NCBI GenBank assembly: GCA_043763155.1
Contig: JAYULW010000017.1
Location: 1-32,754 of the forward strand
DNA length: 32,754 nucleotides
Source: JANYBV01 sp043763155
GTDB taxonomy: Bacteria; Pseudomonadota; Alphaproteobacteria; Rickettsiales; SXRF01
Direction: 5' to 3'
The translations under genes were made by a program, and so were the position numbers. Of this stretch, positions 8,643 through 15,789 are shown one piece after another (the stretch's first letter is position 1; every line of letters starts with the position of its first letter). The notes beneath the pieces were generated by a model. That model did not search any database. It had not been told where the DNA came from and saw only the letters and a program-made list of their open reading frames with translations.

Positions 8643-9467
8643 TTAGGCCGCGATTTCGTTGTCTACGATGCTGAGCTTGGGGCTGCGCTTGCTGATTGCC
8701 ATGTATTTGGGGTTGAACAGCAGCGGCTTCCTGTGGTGGTTGGCATGGTAGTAGATGCCGTGCCAGAAGAAATTGGCGAGTTTAAAGTAGGGGGTGTTGT
8801 CGAGGTTGGTGGCTACCGTTTCGCCCGTGACGGCATCGCGCGGGTGGGCGGTGTAGTTGATGTCTACGAACAGCAAATGATTGGTGATGTAGGACGGGAT
8901 GTAGAAAAATACAAAGGCTGCGGGGCCGAGCAGCATGTACCAGAAGGCGACGTTCAGCGCGACCACGCCTAAGAACACGACCAGCACGGATTTATGCAGG
9001 ATGGTGGTTTTGCGGCTGTTACCCCAATGTTCGCGGTAGCGCTCGGAAATTTTGGCGGAGGATTCGAGGAACATGGTGCTGGCGAACTGCCAGAAGCCAC
9101 GGCCGTTCGGCGCGTGGGGGTCCATGCCGACGGTGTCGGAGTAGTGGTGGTGGATGAGGTGGATGAGCTTCCAGCCCATGAAGCCCCAGAGCTGGTGAAG
9201 CCCTGCGAGCTGGCCGCAGATTTCGTTCAGCCATTTGTTAGGGAAGCTGTTGTGCGTGGCGTTGTGGATGTAGACGGCGGAAAGACCGCCCAGATATATA
9301 CCCAACGGAATCAGGGCAATGTGCCAGAGATGGAAATGGAACTCGTAAAATTTAGGTGTGCGCACGGCGTGGAGCAGGGTGCAGGCCAGCAGCATGGCGC
9401 AGAAATTCAAGGTGAAAGACCGGATGTGCAGGTAAGGGTCTACGTAAAAACGTTTCATCAAAGACAT
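8643..9467 (-). CDS. Membrane fatty acid desaturase family protein
   Basis: The protein has the three histidine boxes of membrane di-iron desaturases and hydroxylases: HNATH at 68-72, HLIHHH at 103-108 and HANHH at 241-245. They are set between hydrophobic helices (roughly 18-33, 45-66, 160-200). With 274 residues it is a compact member of the family. The substrate (acyl-lipid, acyl-CoA, or a carotenoid or other lipid) cannot be decided from sequence. The start at 9467 has GGAG about 10 nt upstream; an ATG three codons later is an alternative. It is the first gene of a two-gene unit with the lipoprotein and is divergent from the prepilin/FG-GAP gene across 125 nt. Confidence 0.88.
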   Translation of the reverse strand: MSLMKRFYVDPYLHIRSFTLNFCAMLLACTLLHAVRTPKFYEFHFHLWHIALIPLGIYLGGLSAVYIHNATHNSFPNKWLNEICGQLAGLHQLWGFMGWKLIHLIHHHYSDTVGMDPHAPNGRGFWQFASTMFLESSAKISERYREHWGNSRKTTILHKSVLVVFLGVVALNVAFWYMLLGPAAFVFFYIPSYITNHLLFVDINYTAHPRDAVTGETVATNLDNTPYFKLANFFWHGIYYHANHHRKPLLFNPKYMAISKRSPKLSIVDNEIAA

Positions 9468-9563
9468 GAAAGCGGCGCTCCAGCGAGGTTGTGAGGATTA
9501 AGGTATAACATTTTTCTTACCCACATCCATGGCAATTTCTAGCTATTTTGCTGAATTTTCACG

Positions 9564-9580
9564 GTTAATAACTTATTAAC
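9564..9580 (+). promoter_or_regulatory. Perfect CtrA-type box (TTAA-N7-TTAAC)
   Basis: The 17-mer GTTAATAACTTATTAAC is a perfect inverted repeat of 8 bp around a central C and contains TTAA-N7-TTAAC (9565-9580). This matches the CtrA recognition sequence known from Caulobacter and relatives. It ends directly before the GAGGGG ribosome site of the prepilin/FG-GAP gene. Its position close to the start codon would suit either a repressor site or control of the divergent desaturase promoter. Confidence 0.55.
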
Positions 9581-9592
9581 GAGGGGTATGCT

Positions 9593-11893
9593 ATGCTATG
9601 CGATAGCCGTTTAAATTATTTAGCGCCCTTCATGCACGCATTTTGCTGTAAGCCATTGTTCGACAAACCGCATCAGGGCTTCAGCCTGCTTGAATTGTCG
9701 GTGGTGATGGTGATTATCGCCGTGATGGCTGGCTCAGGCATGGTGGTGGGTAAGGCCACCTTGGAATCGGCGCAGATAGCGACCACAAATACGCGGCTTA
9801 ACACCATTGAAACTGCGCTGCTTTCTTTCCGCCGCGCCAATGACCGCCTGCCTTGCCCCGGTGACGCCACAGCGCTGCAAAGCAGCGCCAATTACGGCAA
9901 AGAAGCCTCGGCGGCGGGGGATTGCAAAACAACGGGCAGCCCGGTTACGAATTATTCGGCGTCGGTGGGCGGCAGTACGATTGTGGAAGGCTCGCTGCCT
10001 ACGAAGGCGCTGAGCCTGCCGGATGAATTCATGTATGACGGCTGGGGACGCAAGTTCGCCTATTCTGTGTGGGCGCCTGCCACGGCGCAGCGCGGGTTTG
10101 TGAATTACGGTATTTCGTCGAATTGCGGCATGGAAAGCATTCGCAATTCGGTGGGCATGGCGCGCAGCAATAACGGCATTTACACGCTGGTGAGCTACGG
10201 GCCAAACGGGCATGGCGCGTATAACGAAATGGGCCAGCGCCTGACATCGCAAAGTGCAAACACCGACGAGCATACCAACTGCCATTGCGGCACAAACGGC
10301 GTGGATACGGGCTATCTCGGTACGTATGTGGACAAGGACCGCACGGAAAACCCGAATAACTCGCTCGACGTGTTTGACGATATCGTGCGCTACAAAGAGC
10401 GCTGGCAGCTACAGAATTATTTCGACGAATATAATCCCGGCGGCTATCTCATCTGCCCGTCTACGGGGCCGGGGGTGCGCACCTACGGGCTTGCCGTCAA
10501 CGATTATGTGGGCACGGCTGAAGCGGTGGGCGATTTGAACGGCGACGGGATAAAAGATTTCATTATCGGCATTCCGCGCAGGGGCACCGCCAGCGCAGGC
10601 TCGGTGGCGGTGGTATTTGGCAAGGCAAACGGCGTGGCGAACCCGCTGCCGCTTTCGGGGCTTGATGGCACGAACGGGTTCATGATCAACAGCCTCGAAG
10701 TATCTGACTGGGCTGGCTCGGCGCTGGCGGTGGGCGATTTCAATAATGACGGTATTCAGGATGTCATCATCGGCGCGCCGCACTCGACAGCAGGCAAGGG
10801 CAAGGTGTATGTGGTGTTTGGCCATGTGGCGCCGTGGACCCCAACGGTCAATCTGGCGACGCTTGCAGGCACGGACGGGTTTGCGGTTGTCAATAATATC
10901 GCAGGGATTAATGATGCGCTTGGCAGCAGCGTTGCCGCAGGGGATTTGACGTATGACGGGCGCGACGACCTGGTGATCGGAGCGCCGGGAACGGCTAGTA
11001 ACAAAGGTTCGGTTTACATTATCAAAGGGCGCACGGGCGCATGGTCGGCAAGTAATACGCTTTCGTCGCTTATCTCTTCGGAAATTGATGGCGGTACAGG
11101 AGAGGCAGCTGGCTCGGCGCTGGCGGTGGCCGACGTGAATGGCGACGGCCTCAAGGATTTGATCGTGGGCCTGCCGGGCGACGGCGTAAGCATGCCCGGT
11201 TCGGTCATTATCCGTTTCGGCATGTCGCTGGGGTTTGCCAATACCAATTACACCACGCTTACGGGTTATAACGGCTACCGCCTGGTCGGTGAAACGAATG
11301 GCGATTTGTTCGGCTCGGCACTGGGCACGGGGGATGTGGACGGGAACTATATCAACGATATCGTTATCGGCGCGCCGGGCTATTCGAGCAACAGGGGCGC
11401 TGCGTATATTTATTTTGGCACTACGGCGCGCAAACCGCTCAGCACCCAGATTGCAAAAATCAACGGGTTCAACGGCACGCGCCTGACAGGCGCGACCGCA
11501 GGCGACAAGGCTGGTACCGCTGTGGGCGTTGCGGATTTGAACGGTGACGGGTATGGCGATGTTATTGTGGGTGCGCCGGGGGCATCGCCGGGCGGGCTTG
11601 TGGGGGCGGGTTCAACCTATGTGATGATGGGGCAGGCTTCGGGCTGGACCCCTACACTTGCGCTGAGCAGCGTGGATGGCACAACGGGCTATATTCTGAA
11701 TGGCTCCACCGCGGGCGATAGTTCCGGCAGCTCGCTGGCCATTGGGGATCTGGATAATGATTACATTACCGATATTATTATTGGCGCGCCGAATGCCGAT
11801 TATACTTTCACCAATTCGGGTGCGGTGTATTTGTATTATGGCCAGCGCAAGGATCCGCCGTGGTCGCTTACCACGGATTTGAACAGCATGTAG
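9593..11893 (+). CDS. Type IV prepilin-like protein fused to seven-repeat FG-GAP beta-propeller
   Basis: The N-terminus holds a class III prepilin signal. A prepilin peptidase site HQG|FSLLEL lies at Gly29/Phe30 with the conserved Glu at +5, followed by a hydrophobic helix (VVMVIIAVMAG). A pilin-like region continues with RLPCPGDAT, a motif seen in other pilin-like proteins, and several cysteines up to about residue 290. From about 304 to 735 there are seven FG-GAP/integrin-alpha repeats of the form GSALAVGDxNxDGxxDxxIGAPG; five have an intact DxNxDG-type calcium loop and two are degenerate. Seven copies fit a complete beta-propeller. Three overlapping ATGs exist at 9588, 9593 and 9598; only 9593 is in frame, with GAGGGG 6 nt upstream. 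An internal ATG at 9632 would give a more usual 16-residue leader. It is likely assembled into or exported by a pilus or type II secretion machine and displayed on the surface. No other pilus genes are nearby. Confidence 0.85.
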   Translation: MLCDSRLNYLAPFMHAFCCKPLFDKPHQGFSLLELSVVMVIIAVMAGSGMVVGKATLESAQIATTNTRLNTIETALLSFRRANDRLPCPGDATALQSSANYGKEASAAGDCKTTGSPVTNYSASVGGSTIVEGSLPTKALSLPDEFMYDGWGRKFAYSVWAPATAQRGFVNYGISSNCGMESIRNSVGMARSNNGIYTLVSYGPNGHGAYNEMGQRLTSQSANTDEHTNCHCGTNGVDTGYLGTYVDKDRTENPNNSLDVFDDIVRYKERWQLQNYFDEYNPGGYLICPSTGPGVRTYGLAVNDYVGTAEAVGDLNGDGIKDFIIGIPRRGTASAGSVAVVFGKANGVANPLPLSGLDGTNGFMINSLEVSDWAGSALAVGDFNNDGIQDVIIGAPHSTAGKGKVYVVFGHVAPWTPTVNLATLAGTDGFAVVNNIAGINDALGSSVAAGDLTYDGRDDLVIGAPGTASNKGSVYIIKGRTGAWSASNTLSSLISSEIDGGTGEAAGSALAVADVNGDGLKDLIVGLPGDGVSMPGSVIIRFGMSLGFANTNYTTLTGYNGYRLVGETNGDLFGSALGTGDVDGNYINDIVIGAPGYSSNRGAAYIYFGTTARKPLSTQIAKINGFNGTRLTGATAGDKAGTAVGVADLNGDGYGDVIVGAPGASPGGLVGAGSTYVMMGQASGWTPTLALSSVDGTTGYILNGSTAGDSSGSSLAIGDLDNDYITDIIIGAPNADYTFTNSGAVYLYYGQRKDPPWSLTTDLNSM

Positions 11894-11915
11894 GTTTTTT
11901 GGGTAAGCGCCGTTT

Positions 11916-12674
11916 TTATTCGCCAGTGGTGCCGAAGCGGCGGTTGCGGCGGCTGAATTCGTGCAGGGCATCTTTGAATTGTTCGGTGCCGAAATCGGGC
12001 CAGAGCACGGGCGTGAAGTAAAACTCGGTGTAGGCGGCTTGCCATAATAAGAAGTTGCTCAGGCGTTGTTCGCCGCCGGTGCGGATGAGAAGGTCTGGTT
12101 CGGGCATGCCCGCCGTGTCCAGCATGGCGCTTAAGCGCTCTTCGGTCAGGGCTTCGGGGGTGAGGGTGCCGTTTTGCAGTTGGGTTGCCAGTTTTTTGAT
12201 GGCGCGCACGATTTCCTGGCGGCTGCCGTAGGAAAGGGCGATGGTGAAATTAAATGACGTGTTGCCAGCAGTGAGGGCGAGGGCTTCGTCCATGCGCTTT
12301 TTGATGTCGTCATCGAGCTGGCTGGTGTCGCCAATGAAGCGCAGGCGGATGTTGTTTTCATGCAGCGTTGGCAGCTCTTTTTCCAGATAGTGACGCAGCA
12401 GTTGCATCAGGTCGCTGATTTCGTCGGTGGGGCGGCGCCAGTTTTCGGCGGAGAAGGCGTAAATTGTGAGGTAGCGCACGCCCGTGTCGCGGCAGGTGTT
12501 CAGGATGGTGCGCAGGGCGTCGGCGCCCTTTTTATGGCCAGCGGTGCGCGGAAGGCCGCGCGCGCGCGCCCAGCGGCCATTGCCGTCCATGATGACGGCG
12601 ACGTGTGCAGGCAGGCGCTCAGGATTTGGCGCTGCTGTTTTTGGTTTGATTTTTAAAAGCCCGGAAAGCCGCAT
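11916..12674 (-). CDS. uppS: Isoprenyl (undecaprenyl) diphosphate synthase
   Basis: UppS is a cis-prenyltransferase that extends farnesyl diphosphate with isopentenyl diphosphate to make the C55 carrier for peptidoglycan and O-antigen synthesis. The active-site Asp is in MDGNGRWA (Asp30), followed by RTAGHKKG, the YAFSAENWRRP motif and the C-terminal PDLLIRTGGEQRLSNFLLWQ region with TEFYF. At 252 residues it is complete. AAGGG lies 6 nt before the ATG, and the gene starts 21 nt after frr. In many alphaproteobacteria cdsA and dxr follow; here the cluster ends and a convergent unrelated gene lies 22 nt beyond the stop. Confidence 0.97.
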   Translation of the reverse strand: MRLSGLLKIKPKTAAPNPERLPAHVAVIMDGNGRWARARGLPRTAGHKKGADALRTILNTCRDTGVRYLTIYAFSAENWRRPTDEISDLMQLLRHYLEKELPTLHENNIRLRFIGDTSQLDDDIKKRMDEALALTAGNTSFNFTIALSYGSRQEIVRAIKKLATQLQNGTLTPEALTEERLSAMLDTAGMPEPDLLIRTGGEQRLSNFLLWQAAYTEFYFTPVLWPDFGTEQFKDALHEFSRRNRRFGTTGE

Positions 12675-12695
12675 GGTTGGCCCTTAGGTTACGGC

Positions 12696-13250
12696 TTAGT
12701 TACCGAGGATTTCCTTGTCCTTCACCACGAGCGCTTCATCAATTTTCTTGATGAATTCGTCGGTGAGTTTCTGGATCAGTTCGGAATTCTTGGTGTGCTC
12801 GTCTTTGGAGATATCACCGTCTTTTTCCTGCTTCTTCAGCGTGTCCATGCCGTCGCGGCGCACATTGCGCACGGCAACTTTGCCTTCTTCGGCGTATTTG
12901 GCGGCGATCTTGGTGAGTTCTTTGCGGCGCTCCTGCGACAGTTCGGGGATGGGCACGCGCACGAGCTGGCCGTCGGCGGCGGCGTTCACGCCAAGACCTG
13001 CGGCGTTGATGGCTTTTTCAACGCTTTTCACGGTGCCTTTGTCCCATACTTGCACGGAGAGCAGGCGGGGTTCGGGGATGCTGATGTTGGCCACCTGATT
13101 CAGGGGAACCATGCTGCCATAGGCATCCACCATGATATTTTCGAGGAGGGATGCGTTGGCGCGTCCCGTGCGCAGGCCACCAAATTCCTGGTGGAGGCTT
13201 TTTACAGCGCCTTCCATGCGGCGGCGGAGTTCGTTCAAATCAGCAGTCAT
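12696..13250 (-). CDS. frr: Ribosome recycling factor
   Basis: RRF splits the post-termination ribosome together with EF-G. Starting at the ATG at 13250 gives 184 residues, the normal size, beginning MTADLNELRRRMEGAV. The family segments GGLRTGRANASLLE, PEPRLLSVQVWDKG, RRKELTKIAAKYAEE and VRNVRRDGMDTLKK are all present. The frame is open further upstream to 13304, but that part overlaps pyrH and has no family similarity. GAGG lies 5 nt upstream of 13250 and overlaps the pyrH TAG stop; the gap between the genes is 8 nt, so the two are tightly coupled. Confidence 0.97.
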   Translation of the reverse strand: MTADLNELRRRMEGAVKSLHQEFGGLRTGRANASLLENIMVDAYGSMVPLNQVANISIPEPRLLSVQVWDKGTVKSVEKAINAAGLGVNAAADGQLVRVPIPELSQERRKELTKIAAKYAEEGKVAVRNVRRDGMDTLKKQEKDGDISKDEHTKNSELIQKLTDEFIKKIDEALVVKDKEILGN

Positions 13251-13258
13251 AATAACCT

Positions 13259-14104
13259 CTACTTTTTCTTGTCTGTAATCAGGGTGAATTTGCCTTTGGC
13301 GCACACGGCATCGGCAATGGAATTTTTGTTATGGATGGAGAACACCATAATGGGGATCTGGTTTTCGCGGGCCAGCGAAATGGCGGCGGCGTCCATGACT
13401 TTCAGGTCGCGCACCAATACTTCGTGGTAGCTGAGGGTGTCGAAATGCTTGGCCTTTTTGTCCTTGCGGGGGTCTGCGTCGTACACGCCGTCTACTTGCG
13501 TGCCCTTCATCAGCAGGTCGCAGCCCATTTCGTTGGCGCGCAGTGCTGCTGCGGTGTCGGTAGTGAAATACGGGTTGCCGGTGCCCGCAGCGAAGATGAC
13601 GACGCGGCCACGCTCCATGTGGCGCTCGGCACGGCGACGGATATAGGGTTCGCAGATCTGCATCATGGAGATTGCGGAAAGCACGCGGGTTTCAACGCCC
13701 ATGCGCTCAAGGCAATTCTGAATGGCGAGCGCGTTCAGCACGGTTGCCAGCATGCCCATATAATCGGCGGATGCGCGTTCCATACCCACTTGCGCGCCCT
13801 GGATGCCGCGGAAGATGTTGCCGCCGCCGACCACGAGGCACAGCTCGGTGCCGATGGCGATAGCGCCTTTGATGTCTTCGCAGATGCGGTTGATGGTTGC
13901 CTGGTCTTGCCCGTATTGCTGGTCGCCCATCAGGGCTTCGCCGGAGATCTTGAGCAGTACGCGCTTGAATTTCGGTTTCATGCTGCTTTTAGGGGCAGCG
14001 GTTTTGGAAGATTTTTTGGGCGCCTTGGGCGACATCAGCACCGGCTTGACAGCGGGCTTTACGGATGATTTGGCGGAGGTGGTTTTTTTCATGCTTTTGC
14101 TCAT
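13259..14104 (-). CDS. pyrH: UMP kinase with basic N-terminal extension
   Basis: PyrH phosphorylates UMP to UDP in pyrimidine synthesis. The core from about residue 45 shows KFKRVLLKISGEALMG, the VVGGGNIFRG loop, ASADYMGMLATVLNALA, the FAAGTGNPYFTTDTAAALRA segment and LMKGTQVDGVYDADPR. The frame begins about 40 residues earlier with a Lys/Ser/Pro/Ala-rich tail containing repeats of KPAVKP and PKAPKKSS type. No Shine-Dalgarno precedes any of the candidate Mets (residues 1, 5, 24, 42), so the start is uncertain; Met42 would give the usual 240-residue enzyme. The pyrH-frr-uppS order is typical, but tsf and rpsB are separated from it here. Confidence 0.93.
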   Translation of the reverse strand: MSKSMKKTTSAKSSVKPAVKPVLMSPKAPKKSSKTAAPKSSMKPKFKRVLLKISGEALMGDQQYGQDQATINRICEDIKGAIAIGTELCLVVGGGNIFRGIQGAQVGMERASADYMGMLATVLNALAIQNCLERMGVETRVLSAISMMQICEPYIRRRAERHMERGRVVIFAAGTGNPYFTTDTAAALRANEMGCDLLMKGTQVDGVYDADPRKDKKAKHFDTLSYHEVLVRDLKVMDAAAISLARENQIPIMVFSIHNKNSIADAVCAKGKFTLITDKKK

Positions 14105-14110
14105 GGGGTA

Positions 14111-14139
14111 GAATTAGTACCTATTCCAAGCCAGTTCAA
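14111..14139 (-). promoter_or_regulatory. Possible pyrH promoter, leaderless geometry
   Basis: Reading the minus strand, TTGAAC and TAATTC are separated by 17 nt, and the -10-like box ends 6 nt before the first ATG of pyrH (14104). If used, transcription would begin at or near that ATG, which fits the absence of a Shine-Dalgarno. The -10 match is poor. A TACAAT further upstream, without a good -35, is an alternative. Confidence 0.25.
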
Positions 14140-14198
14140 CATAGAATTGTACCTAGATAGCCCAAGTGCGCCCGCGCTGTCTATGCATTTAGTGGCGG

Positions 14199-14213
14199 TT
14201 AACACGGTTTTAA
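14199..14213. promoter_or_regulatory. Perfect CtrA-type box (TTAA-N7-TTAA)
   Basis: TTAACACGGTTTTAA contains TTAA-N7-TTAA, and on the minus strand it extends to TTAAC, the full CtrA consensus. It lies in the 154-nt divergent region between pyrH (minus) and the thioredoxin-fold gene (plus), 46 nt before the latter's ATG and about 95 nt before the former's. Confidence 0.5.
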
Positions 14214-14258
14214 TGGGTTTGGCGTAAGATTCAGGCTTCCTTTAGCCTTTGGGCCTTT

Positions 14259-14648
14259 ATGCGGGTTTTACTTTACGTATTTTTACTGTGCGCGGCGGGG
14301 CTGGTGTATAACAACCCCGCGCTCAGGCGCCCGGATCGCTGGTTCAGCGCGCCGGTGTCGCATGTGGCGACGCGTTCTGTAATGGAATTCGTGCAGCGCA
14401 AGGATGTGGAGATGTATTCATTATCCACCTGCGGGCATTGCGAGAATCAGGCGCGCGCCATGGTTGCGGCGGGCATTACGTTTACGCGCTATAATATTGA
14501 TAGGGACGCAGGGCGGATGCAGGAACTGAACCAGCGGCTGATTAATGCGGGGCAGCCGCCGGGCGGGGGTGTGCCGATCCTTTTTGTGGGCAGCACCATG
14601 TTTCGCGGGGAAACGCCCGTGAGCCAGCTTAAGGCCGTGATACAGTAA
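14259..14648 (+). CDS. Membrane-anchored glutaredoxin/thioredoxin-fold protein
   Basis: A hydrophobic N-terminus (RVLLYVFLLCAAGLVY) suggests a signal anchor or an uncleaved signal, so the rest probably faces the periplasm. The following domain has beta-alpha order with a redox motif CGHC at 58-61 directly after VEMYSLST, and a cis-Pro loop GGGVPILFVG near 105, as in glutaredoxins. CGHC is the active-site sequence classically found in protein disulfide isomerases. At 129 residues it is a minimal single-domain protein. The start at 14259 has no clear ribosome site. It stands alone on the plus strand, with its stop one base from the stop of the convergent DUF2333 gene. Its partner and whether it is an oxidant or reductant are unknown. 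Confidence 0.75.
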   Translation: MRVLLYVFLLCAAGLVYNNPALRRPDRWFSAPVSHVATRSVMEFVQRKDVEMYSLSTCGHCENQARAMVAAGITFTRYNIDRDAGRMQELNQRLINAGQPPGGGVPILFVGSTMFRGETPVSQLKAVIQ

Positions 14649-14649
14649 T

Positions 14650-15594
14650 TTATTTCAGCAGGATGTTGGTGACTTCGTAAAGCTGCGTGCGGGCGCGCAT
14701 GACGAAGAAGCCCTGCGTGGCCAGATGATTTGGGAAGAACTGGCTGTCGGGCGCGGCGTTGATGATCAGGAAATTATGCAGTTTCATGCCGTCGCGCAAA
14801 GACTCTTCCATCTGGTCCCAGACGGTGTCGAGCTGCTTTTCCTTGATGATGTCGGCAAAATCAATTTTGAGTTCGCGCAGGATCAGGTAATTAGCATAAA
14901 GGCGGCCTTTGGTGTGGTAGAAAAGGTCGGCGGAGCCGCCGAAAGACAGGCCTGAGCGGGTTTCCACATAGGTTGCGATGCTGGCCGAAGATGCGCCGAG
15001 GTCGCCTGCGATACGGTTCAGGGTTTCGATAAGGTTGTCGGCGCGGCGGTCGAAGATTGCGGTGCCTTTACTGAGCCGCTCATTATAGCTTTTCAGGGCT
15101 TCGATGGCGGCGCGGTATTGCGTGGGGGAGCTGGCGGTGGGGAACCACGAGGTGGAGAAATCAAACATCCAGACATAGGGCGAATAGTTCAGCAGGCCGT
15201 TGGCTTTTTGCAGGTCGGGGTCGGCCTGGGAGGAGCCACGGGTGCGGCCTACCTGGTCGTACATTTCAATGGAGAAGCGCGATAACGCCGAGAGGATGCC
15301 GCGCTGGAAGGCGGGCATGCGGGTGAGCATGGCGCCGGGGAAGAACACGGGGTCGCTGGCGACCCAGCGGTTTTTATTCGTTTCGCGGTCTATGAGGGCG
15401 ATGGCCATGGCGACGGCGTGGCTGCCGCCATCAATGTAATAGCTGTCGGCGCTGAATTTTTCGGAGTCATCAATGTTATGCACCACCACCATGCCCACGG
15501 GGTAGTACACCAGCGCGATGAACAGCACGATGACGCCCGCCGCAATTGCGACATAGCGGGGGAGGGATTTGAGTTTTTCGAGGATGATTTTCAT
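14650..15594 (-). CDS. DUF2333 family membrane-anchored protein
   Basis: I recognise the proteobacterial DUF2333 family, whose function is not established. I place the start at the ATG at 15594 (314 residues). It is followed by one transmembrane helix (about residues 14-36) and a large, probably periplasmic, domain. Characteristic stretches are SHAVAMAIALIDRETN, PAFQRGILSALSRFS, DQVGRTRGSSQADPDL and IFDRRADNLIETLNRIAGDLG. The frame stays open upstream to a GTG at 15687, but that part overlaps non-coding sequence with a 12-bp palindrome and lacks a ribosome site. The gene is separated from tsf by a strong terminator, so it has its own promoter. It is unusual to find it between tsf and pyrH. 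Confidence 0.8.
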   Translation of the reverse strand: MKIILEKLKSLPRYVAIAAGVIVLFIALVYYPVGMVVVHNIDDSEKFSADSYYIDGGSHAVAMAIALIDRETNKNRWVASDPVFFPGAMLTRMPAFQRGILSALSRFSIEMYDQVGRTRGSSQADPDLQKANGLLNYSPYVWMFDFSTSWFPTASSPTQYRAAIEALKSYNERLSKGTAIFDRRADNLIETLNRIAGDLGASSASIATYVETRSGLSFGGSADLFYHTKGRLYANYLILRELKIDFADIIKEKQLDTVWDQMEESLRDGMKLHNFLIINAAPDSQFFPNHLATQGFFVMRARTQLYEVTNILLK

Positions 15595-15661
15595 AGCTTC
15601 ACTTGTAGCAGAGTAAAGGGTGGTGGCAAAATGAAAACATGGGAAGGTATTCTTTAATTTT

Positions 15662-15673
15662 GCGCTTAAGCGC
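15662..15673. repeat. 12-bp perfect palindrome upstream of DUF2333 gene
   Basis: GCGCTTAAGCGC is self-complementary. It lies 67 nt upstream of the chosen DUF2333 start, between that gene and the tsf terminator, and could be an operator. Confidence 0.35.
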
Positions 15674-15741
15674 CGCGCATGCTGCACGCCTCAATGGCGC
15701 TAGTCGTCGTAAAGGACTCCTCCGGGGGAATACTGACATAA

Positions 15742-15771
15742 AAAAAGGGGATGCATCCGCATCCCCTTTTT
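15742..15771 (-). terminator. Strong rho-independent terminator of rpsB-tsf
   Basis: A perfect 13-bp stem, AAAAAGGGGATGC / GCATCCCCTTTTT, surrounds a 4-nt loop. On the minus strand it ends in seven T residues and begins 18 nt past the tsf stop. The flanking A and T runs also make it usable in the plus direction. Confidence 0.92.
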
Positions 15772-15789
15772 GTCTTGTGCCAATTAGGC

